Part shown: positions 7,337 through 12,035 of the stretch, piece by piece | How the letters are laid out: each line of letters opens with the position of its first letter | Position numbering within the stretch: position 1 is the stretch's first letter | Assembly: GCA_900547805.1 (NCBI GenBank) | Contig: URIE01000049.1 | Location: forward strand, 1 to 12,035 | Length of the DNA stretch: 12,035 bases | Origin: an uncultured Collinsella sp. | Lineage (GTDB): Bacteria > Actinomycetota > Coriobacteriia > Coriobacteriales > Coriobacteriaceae | Reading direction: 5' to 3' | The notes under the pieces: model-generated | Told to the model about the DNA's origin: nothing | The model's input: the letters and a program-made list of their open reading frames with translations, nothing else | Databases searched by the model: none | Made by a program: the position numbers and the translations under genes

Positions 7337-7474
7337 GATGTGAACACGCACGGATCGTTCGCATCATGATTGAAGAGGATTTCTTAGACATGTTCACGCA
7401 TCAGCTAAACATTATCAGCGTAGTAATTATCTGATGCGGGTTAGCACATACAGCTAGCCCGTACGATAACGGGC
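7337..7474 (+). promoter_or_regulatory. Structured leader RNA with mutually exclusive pairings (candidate attenuator)
   Basis: Several perfect or near-perfect helices can form. They are 7337-7345 with 7357-7365 (9 bp, one G-U); 7340-7346 with 7391-7397 (7 bp, excludes the first); 7397-7404 with 7431-7438 (8 bp, brackets the leader peptide); 7399-7405 with 7476-7482 (7 bp, excludes the previous one); 7438-7445 with 7453-7460 (8 bp, one G-U); and 7457-7462 with 7469-7474 (6 bp, excludes the previous one). Such a chain of alternatives ahead of a terminator is typical of attenuators. I found no helix that directly captures the terminator arm, so the switching mechanism is not established, and no known riboswitch class is recognised. 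Confidence 0.45.
7390..7434 (+). CDS. Probable leader peptide rich in Ile/Val codons
   Basis: A 14-codon frame reads MFTHQLNIISVVII and then stops. AGAGGA (7374-7379) precedes the ATG with about 10 nt of spacing. Four Ile, two Val and one Leu make up half the peptide, with Val-Val-Ile-Ile directly before the stop, as in branched-chain amino acid attenuation leaders. The frame lies between two arms that can pair (7397-7404 and 7431-7438), so ribosome position would control that helix. An in-frame ATG at 7366 would give a 22-residue version but lacks a clear ribosome site. Short frames can arise by chance, so this is a moderate call supported by its position before a terminator. Confidence 0.45.
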   Translation: MFTHQLNIISVVII

Positions 7475-7485
7475 GGCTGATGAAG

Positions 7486-7525
7486 ATGAGGGCCGTCGAG
7501 CGCAACCGACGGCCCTCATTTTTTT
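7486..7525 (+). terminator. Intrinsic terminator upstream of the CstA-family gene (attenuator terminator)
   Basis: A 13-bp GC-rich stem (ATGAGGGCCGTCG, 7486-7498, with CGACGGCCCTCAT, 7507-7519) closes an 8-nt loop and runs into seven T residues (7519-7525). It is the best terminator in the window. It lies 35 nt before the transporter start codon and after the proposed promoter, so it must be read through for expression, unless another promoter lies between 7526 and 7546. Confidence 0.85.
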
Positions 7526-7560
7526 ATGTCTGAGTAGTTCTTTTTAGAGGAGGAAATGTA

Positions 7561-9450
7561 ATGAACGGAGTTTTGCTCATGGTTGTGGCTGCGGCGGTGC
7601 TCGCCTGCGGCTATCTGGGCTATGGCCGATGGCTGGCCAACAAGTGGGGCGTTGACAAAGAGGCCCTCACGCCGGCCAAGCGCATGAAGGACGGCAAGAG
7701 CTTCTCGCCCGTCTCCGCCTTCACCGCGTTCTCGCACCAGTTCAGCTCGATCTGCGGTGCTGGCCCTGTCACGGGTACGATCGTCGCCATGGCCTTTGGC
7801 TGGCTGCCCGTCGTGCTCTGGGTCCTCGTCGGCGGCATCTTCTTTGGTGCCGTCCACGACTTTGGTGCCCTGTACGCTTCGATGAAGAACAACGGCAAGT
7901 CGCTCGCTCAGCTCATCGAGAAGTACATCGGCAAGACCGGCCGTCGCCTGTTCCTGCTGTTCTGCTGGCTGTTCTGCATCATCGTCATCGCCGCCTTCAC
8001 CGACATGGTCTGCAAGACGTTCATGTTCACCCCGGCCGTTGACGCTTCTGGCGCTGCTACCGGTGCCATCGACTTCACCAAGTCCTATGCCGCCGGCTGC
8101 GCTGGTACCATCTCCATCCTGTTCACCTTCGTCGCTATCGCCTTTGGTTGGGCCCAGAAGAAGTTCAACCTCACCGGCGCTGCCGAGTTCGTCACCGGCG
8201 TGGTCCTCATGGTTCTCATGTTCGCCGTCGGTATGCAGTTCCCGGTCTACCTGGATAAGTTCCAGTGGTTCGCCGTCGTCATGGTCTACCTGGTCTTCGC
8301 TGGCGCTATGCCCATCCAGATGCTCAAGACCCCGCGTGACTACCTCACTTCCATCATGATGATCGTCATGATCGTCTGCGCTGTCCTCGGCATCGCCGTC
8401 CTGGGCGTCAACGGTCAGGCCACTATCACCGCTCCGGTCTTCACCGGCTTCTCCACTGCCTCCGGCATGATGTTCCCGGTCCTGTTCGTCTCCGTCGCTT
8501 GCGGTGCTCTCTCCGGTTTCCACAGCCTCGTTTCTTCCGGCACCTCTTCTAAGCAGGTCGAGAAGGAGCAGGACGCCGTCAAGGTCGGTTACGGCGCCAT
8601 GATCGTCGAGTCCTTCGTCGGCATCCTTGCCATCATCGTCGCCGGCATCATGTTCTCCGACATGAACACCGCCGGTACCGGCGCCCTCAACGCCGGTGTC
8701 GCTTCCACCCCGTTCCAGATCTTCGCCGCTGGTATCTCCCGCGGTATGCAGGCCTTCGGTGTTGACGGCACGCTCGCTACTGTCTTTATGACCATGAACG
8801 TCTCCGCTCTGGCCCTGACCTCGCTCGACGCCGTCGCCCGCATCGCCCGCACTTCGTTCTCCGAGTTCTTTGCCCAGACCAACGATGCCCTGGCCATCGA
8901 GTCCAAGGCCGGCTACATGAAGGTTCTCGGCAACCCCTGGTTCGCCACGGTCGTCACCCTGCTTCCCGGTCTCGCCCTCGCCTTTGGTGGCTATGCCAAC
9001 ATCTGGCCGCTCTTTGGTGCTTCCAACCAGCTGCTCGGCGGCATGACCATGATCACCCTCGCCGTGTTCTGCAAGTGCACCGGCCGCAAGGGCTGGATGC
9101 TCTACGTGCCCGTCGCCTTCCTGCTCTGCTGCACCTTCACCTCGCTGGTCCAGAGCGCCATGGGCTGCATGACCGCCGTCCAGGCCTACGGTTTCTTCGG
9201 TACCATCCCGGCTACCGCCACCACGGCCGCCGTCTCCGTCGCCGCCACCAAGGGCCTGCAGCTCGTCTTCGCCGTCCTGCTGATGGTCCTGGGCCTCATC
9301 GTCGCCGTCAACTGCCTCAAGGAGTTCTTCGGCAAGGAGGCCGGTTCCATGCCCGACGAGGAGCCCGAGTGGTCCGAGATGGGCAAGGCCGAGTATGGTC
9401 GCGCTGCTGCCGCTGAGGCTCCTGCCGACGCCGAGGCCGCCCAGGCTTAA
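7561..9450 (+). CDS. cstA: CstA-family membrane transporter (pyruvate/peptide carbon-starvation type)
   Basis: This is a polytopic inner-membrane protein of the CstA family, whose E. coli members CstA and BtsT import pyruvate (CstA has also been linked to peptide uptake). The substrate here is inferred only. The 629-residue protein has many hydrophobic spans and family motifs: HQFSSICGAGPVTG (59-72), GAVHDFGALYASMKNNGKSL (96-115), GFHSLVSSGTSSKQV (319-333), VGYGAMIVESFVG (342-354), SLDAVARIAR (421-430) and WPLFGASNQLLGG (482-494). The C-terminus is an Ala/Glu-rich cytoplasmic-type tail. It is shorter than the roughly 700-residue enterobacterial proteins. AGAGGAGGA (7546-7554) is a strong ribosome site. 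Codons are strikingly biased to GTC, ATC, CTC and TTC compared with the operon upstream, which suggests high expression. It appears monocistronic, with terminators on both sides. Confidence 0.9.
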   Translation: MNGVLLMVVAAAVLACGYLGYGRWLANKWGVDKEALTPAKRMKDGKSFSPVSAFTAFSHQFSSICGAGPVTGTIVAMAFGWLPVVLWVLVGGIFFGAVHDFGALYASMKNNGKSLAQLIEKYIGKTGRRLFLLFCWLFCIIVIAAFTDMVCKTFMFTPAVDASGAATGAIDFTKSYAAGCAGTISILFTFVAIAFGWAQKKFNLTGAAEFVTGVVLMVLMFAVGMQFPVYLDKFQWFAVVMVYLVFAGAMPIQMLKTPRDYLTSIMMIVMIVCAVLGIAVLGVNGQATITAPVFTGFSTASGMMFPVLFVSVACGALSGFHSLVSSGTSSKQVEKEQDAVKVGYGAMIVESFVGILAIIVAGIMFSDMNTAGTGALNAGVASTPFQIFAAGISRGMQAFGVDGTLATVFMTMNVSALALTSLDAVARIARTSFSEFFAQTNDALAIESKAGYMKVLGNPWFATVVTLLPGLALAFGGYANIWPLFGASNQLLGGMTMITLAVFCKCTGRKGWMLYVPVAFLLCCTFTSLVQSAMGCMTAVQAYGFFGTIPATATTAAVSVAATKGLQLVFAVLLMVLGLIVAVNCLKEFFGKEAGSMPDEEPEWSEMGKAEYGRAAAAEAPADAEAAQA

Positions 9451-9489
9451 TCGATCGGACGGATTGAATCCTCCATCTCTATGACTCGG

Positions 9490-9527
9490 AAAGACCGGGT
9501 CCGCAGAACGCGGGCTCGGTCTTTTTT
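9490..9527 (+). terminator. Intrinsic terminator of the CstA-family gene
   Basis: AAGACCGGGTCCGC (9491-9504) pairs with GCGGGCTCGGTCTT (9510-9523), a 14-bp stem with two G-U pairs and an AGAAC loop. The stem leads into six T residues (9522-9527), about 40 nt after the transporter stop. Confidence 0.88.
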
Positions 9528-9569
9528 CTTGTGAAGACGGGCGATGCCAGGGGTGTTCTCGCAGATGTT

Positions 9570-9621
9570 TTGCGTGGATAAGGGCGTGCGTTGTACCATA
9601 TAGACGTATATGTGTACATAT
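9570..9621 (+). promoter_or_regulatory. Weak putative promoter and repeated half-sites before the JetD-like gene
   Basis: TTGCGT (9570-9575) and TACCAT (9594-9599), 18 bp apart, are a weak promoter candidate. Overlapping and following it, CATATA (9597-9602), TATATG (9607-9612) and ACATAT (9616-9621) form two nested inverted repeats with 4-nt and 2-nt spacers. They would lie at or just after the transcription start, where a repressor could act. Only sequence symmetry supports this. Confidence 0.3.
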
Positions 9622-9633
9622 GAAAGGGGCCCC

Positions 9634-11826
9634 GTGGCCAAGACGGTATATTCCGATAACCAAAATAATGTCGATGCCCTGGCTGAACGTCTGAGCAGCC
9701 AGACGTCGCTTTCTGCCGAGCGCGCCAAGCTGGTTGCCTACGACCTGCTCTGCCGCAAGGCGCTCAAGATTAAGTCGAGCGCGCTGGCGCAGATTTTCCG
9801 CTCCGTCGATAAGGAATGTGACACCAAGGCGATGCGCGATGAGCTTATCGCGGCAAATATCGTGACAAAGATCGAGGGTAGCGGCATTAACGGGCGCCCG
9901 GCGTTCTATACCATCAATGCCGAGATCCGCGATGTCCAGGAGCAGCCTGCCGAGTCCGTCGAAGATTTTGTCGTCGAGGATTCCGCTGACGTGCCTGCTG
10001 TGGAAGAAGTTGCTCCGCGTGAGCATGTCGATACCGATGAGTTGCTCGATGAGAACGTCGTGCGTGCCTTTACGGCCAAGGCAGGACGCGGCGGTTTTGG
10101 CGGGGGCGGCAAGCGCGATGCACAGCGCCGCGCCCAGCAGGAGCGCTTCCGTCGCGCCGTTGCTCGAAAGGGCGAGACGGATGCCGAGGCTGTTGAGACC
10201 GAGGTTGCTGCCGAGTCGCAGAGGCCCGCGAAGGAGCAAAAGCCCGTGGAGGCCCAGGAGCCCCAGCGTCGCCGTGGTGCCCACTTTAAGGCTGCGCAGC
10301 AGGATGTCGCGCATGAGGTTGAAGAGCCTTCCGAGGCTGCAGACGATGTTGAGGAGTCTGCCAAGAAGGCTCCGGGTTCGTGTCGTCCCGGACGTGGTTT
10401 TGCGGGGCGCGCGTATCCCGTAAGGCGTCAGGAGAAGAGCGAGCCGGCTTCGACCACTCAGACCGAGAAGACCGAACAAACCGAGAAAACCGTTGAGCCG
10501 GCGGCTCGCGAGCAGCAACCTTCCGAGTCGCAGCCTGCGGCTGACACTGAGGTCAAAGCTCAACAGACCGCTGATAAGCAGGCTGGGGAGAGCGCCTCAG
10601 GCAAGCCTCGCCGCCGTCGTCACCGCGGCGGTCGTGGCTCAAATGCCGAGGCCGCGGCCGAGAAGACAGCGACACAAAACGGAGATGAGAAGGCCGAGAC
10701 TCCGGTGGATCAGGTCAAGCGCCAGCCGGCGAAGGAGGCCAAGTCCGATCGTCCGCAAAAGCGCTCGTCTGCGCCCAAGCAGGAACGTAATACCCGGGCA
10801 GATTCCAAGCGTAAGCCTCATGCACAGGCTGAGCCTGCCGCGGCTGATAGTGCTACCCAGCAGCCCGAGTCGGCCGTCCACGGCGAGGTATCGGCGTTTG
10901 CCCTTGCCCGCGTTTTGGGCAGGCAGCTGCTCAAAGTTGTCCCTACGCCTACGGCGCTCTCTAAGATCAAGGAGCAGCAGACTCAAATTGTTAAGGTCGA
11001 GGGCAAGGACGGCAAAAAGGCGCCGCAGCGCACTCAGCACAACGAGATGTCCAACCGCAAGATTGCCGAGGAAATCGCAATCATCCAGGCTTGGATTGAG
11101 CAGAACCGCGGCGCTGACACGCCGATTGCCTCGCGCCGCCAGCGCGCCTACCAGATCTTTAATGACGAAAAGGCCTTTGACGGCAAGCACGGTGAGCGTC
11201 TGATCAGGCGTATGACCGAAAAGGGCATCAGCATGCAGGCGATTAAGGTCGCCCCCAACCGCCCCGTGCACTTTACGGGTTTCTTTACGCTGGGCGCCGA
11301 CAAGCCGTTCATTATGGTCGAGAACCTGGACACCTACGACGAGATCGTCAGGCTGCTGCGTGGCCGCAAGCACGCCAAGCTCTTTGGCATCAAGGTGGGC
11401 GGCGTGATTTTTGGCGGCGGATGCAAGGCGAGCGTCTCGCATGCCCTGGACGATTATCTGGCCGAGATCGGCTATCGCTTTAACTATGTCTACTACGTGG
11501 GCGACATCGACCGAGAGGGTGCGCGCATTGTCGAGCAGACCCGTAACGCCAATGTGGTAGAGATTCGCCTGCATGCCGGTATGTATCGCGCCATGCTTGC
11601 CGAGCACAAGCGTCGCGTGAAGGCCGGCGGAGAGTGCGAACCCGCAGCTGCCAACCAGGGTGTGCCGCAGAACCTGGCGGCGACGATCAAGGATCTGCCC
11701 ATGGTCACGCGCGTGCAGTTCCGCAACGTGCTGCGCGAGGGCGGACGCATTCCACAGGAGATTCTGATGACCGCCGACTATCGGGATGGCGACTCGGGAA
11801 GCTTCGACCGCATGCTGAACAATTAG
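9634..11826 (+). CDS. Large protein with winged-helix-like N-terminus, disordered linker and JetD/DUF2220-like Toprim C-terminus
   Basis: I do not recognise the whole protein. GTG 9634 is preferred because AAAGGGG (9623-9629) precedes it; an in-frame ATG at 9610 has no ribosome site. The product is 730 residues. Residues 1-100 look helical and end in a wing-like GRPAFYTIN (87-95), suggesting a small winged-helix fold. Residues about 101-415 are low-complexity, rich in Glu, Ala, Gln, Lys and Arg, with GRGGFGGGG (151-159) and RRRRHRGGRG (326-335). The last 310 residues are compact. They include FIMVENLDTYDEIV (559-572), FGGGCKAS (593-600) and YYVGDIDREGARI (620-632), with Glu563 and Asp624/Asp626 placed like the metal-binding acids of Toprim domains. 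This resembles JetD of Wadjet anti-plasmid systems and, more distantly, Spo11/TopoVIA. Nuclease or DNA-binding function is inferred. No jetA, jetB or jetC lies in the window. Confidence 0.7.
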   Translation: MAKTVYSDNQNNVDALAERLSSQTSLSAERAKLVAYDLLCRKALKIKSSALAQIFRSVDKECDTKAMRDELIAANIVTKIEGSGINGRPAFYTINAEIRDVQEQPAESVEDFVVEDSADVPAVEEVAPREHVDTDELLDENVVRAFTAKAGRGGFGGGGKRDAQRRAQQERFRRAVARKGETDAEAVETEVAAESQRPAKEQKPVEAQEPQRRRGAHFKAAQQDVAHEVEEPSEAADDVEESAKKAPGSCRPGRGFAGRAYPVRRQEKSEPASTTQTEKTEQTEKTVEPAAREQQPSESQPAADTEVKAQQTADKQAGESASGKPRRRRHRGGRGSNAEAAAEKTATQNGDEKAETPVDQVKRQPAKEAKSDRPQKRSSAPKQERNTRADSKRKPHAQAEPAAADSATQQPESAVHGEVSAFALARVLGRQLLKVVPTPTALSKIKEQQTQIVKVEGKDGKKAPQRTQHNEMSNRKIAEEIAIIQAWIEQNRGADTPIASRRQRAYQIFNDEKAFDGKHGERLIRRMTEKGISMQAIKVAPNRPVHFTGFFTLGADKPFIMVENLDTYDEIVRLLRGRKHAKLFGIKVGGVIFGGGCKASVSHALDDYLAEIGYRFNYVYYVGDIDREGARIVEQTRNANVVEIRLHAGMYRAMLAEHKRRVKAGGECEPAAANQGVPQNLAATIKDLPMVTRVQFRNVLREGGRIPQEILMTADYRDGDSGSFDRMLNN

Positions 11827-11828
11827 TT

Positions 11829-11850
11829 CCGCCGTTCTACCGAACGGCGG
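11829..11850 (+). terminator. Hairpin directly after the JetD-like gene
   Basis: CCGCCGTTC (11829-11837) pairs perfectly with GAACGGCGG (11842-11850) around a TACC loop, 2 nt after the stop codon. No T-run follows, so it may stabilise the mRNA end rather than terminate alone. Confidence 0.5.
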
Positions 11851-11870
11851 TCCTCTCGACGCTGCGAGGG

Positions 11871-11960
11871 GCCCTGGCACGGCAATCTGACGTTCAACTT
11901 CGGCGGCGCGACCAGAAGGTCGGCGCCGCCTTGTTTCACGTCACCTTGCCATGCCAGGGC
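11871..11960. repeat. Imperfect 22-bp inverted repeat enclosing a terminator hairpin
   Basis: The arm 11871-11892 (begins GCCCTGGCACGGCAA) matches the complement of 11939-11960 at 19 of 22 positions. Both flanks continue with partly complementary GCGAGGG (11864-11870) and TCCTCTCGC (11961-11969), so the structure may be longer. A GC-rich hairpin sits in the centre. Confidence 0.75.
11902..11936 (+). terminator. Probable intrinsic terminator of the JetD-like gene
   Basis: GGCGGCGC and GACC (11902-11913) pair with GGTC and GCGCCGCC (11918-11930), with one bulged G at 11922 and an AGAA tetraloop. TTGTTT follows. It is the most terminator-like hairpin after the last gene. Confidence 0.7.
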
Positions 11961-11993
11961 TCCTCTCGCTGTCACGTCCAAAACATCGGGGCT

Positions 11994-12030
11994 AGTGGCC
12001 TCCTGTTCGTGCGGAACTCGCGATAAACCT
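11994..12030. repeat. Dispersed 37-nt repeat, copy 2
   Basis: This segment matches 7072-7108 with three mismatches and shares the exact 23-nt core ending in GATAAACCT. After 12030 the sequence diverges from copy 1 (AAGCC instead of TATAT), and the window ends 5 nt later, so the full extent cannot be seen. The hairpin partner present in copy 1 is absent here. Confidence 0.8.
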
Positions 12031-12035
12031 AAGCC

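Larger units (their letters stand above)
6989..7560 (+). other. Intergenic region of about 570 bp between the tsaD fusion and the CstA-family gene
   Basis: Apart from a probable 14-codon leader peptide, no credible protein gene is seen here. From left to right it holds a 28-bp perfect inverted repeat enclosing a terminator hairpin (7006-7130), one copy of a 37-nt sequence repeated at the window end (7072-7108), a 14-bp palindrome (7139-7152), an AT-rich run (about 7240-7290), a promoter with a dyad in its spacer (7290-7318), the leader peptide with several hairpins (7337-7474) and an intrinsic terminator (7486-7525). The stretch 7153-7240 shows nothing I can name. Confidence 0.8.

Noticed and set aside
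7325..7525. A known riboswitch or T-box in the transporter leader
   Set aside because: I could not find a T-box specifier/antiterminator signature or the conserved core of a common riboswitch class, so the leader is described only by its visible pairings and small frame.
9610..9633. An upstream in-frame ATG adding 8 residues to the JetD-like protein
   Set aside because: No ribosome site precedes 9610, whereas AAAGGGG lies before GTG 9634, and the extra codons overlap the half-site cluster.
7516..10563. A minus-strand open frame of about 1015 codons opposite the transporter and the start of the JetD-like gene
   Set aside because: Its translation is low-complexity Gly/Asp/Glu/His-rich sequence, as expected from reading GCC/GTC/ATC-biased codons backwards. 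It overlaps two well-supported genes and both terminators, and has no recognisable domain.
9634..11826. A complete Wadjet (JetABCD) defence island
   Set aside because: Only a JetD-like domain is present. The gene upstream is a CstA-family transporter and no SMC-like or kleisin-like gene is in the window.
10639..11880. A minus-strand open frame of 413 codons opposite the JetD-like gene
   Set aside because: It overlaps the conserved C-terminal domain coded on the + strand, starts in the palindromic 3' region, and has no family motif.
11634..12026. A 130-codon + strand frame running past the end of the JetD-like gene
   Set aside because: It is out of frame with the conserved domain, crosses several terminator hairpins, and its sequence looks like a frame shadow.
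1..12035. CRISPR array, tRNA or rRNA genes, transposase or integrase
   Set aside because: No regularly spaced direct repeats, no tRNA cloverleaf or rRNA segment, and no recombinase motif were seen.

Overview
The window is a high-GC bacterial chromosomal segment. It carries eight protein genes, all on the + strand, plus one probable leader peptide. Gene content, the fused TsaB-RimI-TsaD protein and overall base composition suggest an actinobacterium of class Coriobacteriia, probably a Collinsella-like gut organism. That placement comes from recalled family knowledge, not a database search.

Region 1 (about 1-7081) starts with a terminator-like hairpin from an upstream gene and a sigma-70-type promoter. 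A tight six-gene operon follows: holo-ACP synthase (acpS), the bifunctional NAD(P)HX repair enzyme (nnr), alanine racemase (alr), a family-4 uracil-DNA glycosylase, tsaE, and a three-domain TsaB-RimI-TsaD fusion. Gaps run from 12 nt down to a 14-nt overlap. The operon combines lipid and cell-wall precursor supply, metabolite repair, base-excision repair and tRNA t6A37 modification. It ends at a hairpin nested inside a perfect 28-bp inverted repeat.

Region 2 (about 7082-9530) is a 570-bp intergenic stretch rich in regulatory signals, followed by a highly codon-biased CstA-family transporter. The stretch holds a promoter with an operator-like dyad in its spacer, an Ile/Val-rich 14-residue leader peptide, several mutually exclusive RNA pairings and a strong intrinsic terminator before the transporter. 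This looks like a conditional attenuator. Because CstA-family proteins import pyruvate or peptides, control by branched-chain amino acid supply would make physiological sense.

Region 3 (about 9531-12035) holds one large gene of unrecognised overall architecture. It has a small N-terminal winged-helix-like region, a roughly 310-residue low-complexity charged linker with Arg/Gly patches, and a C-terminal domain resembling the Toprim-like JetD/DUF2220 nuclease of Wadjet systems. No jetA, jetB or jetC is present in the window. The 3' end is densely palindromic and ends in a 37-nt sequence that also occurs after the tsaD fusion, which suggests a dispersed repeat.

The best candidates for something undescribed are the orphan JetD-like protein and the leader of the CstA transporter.
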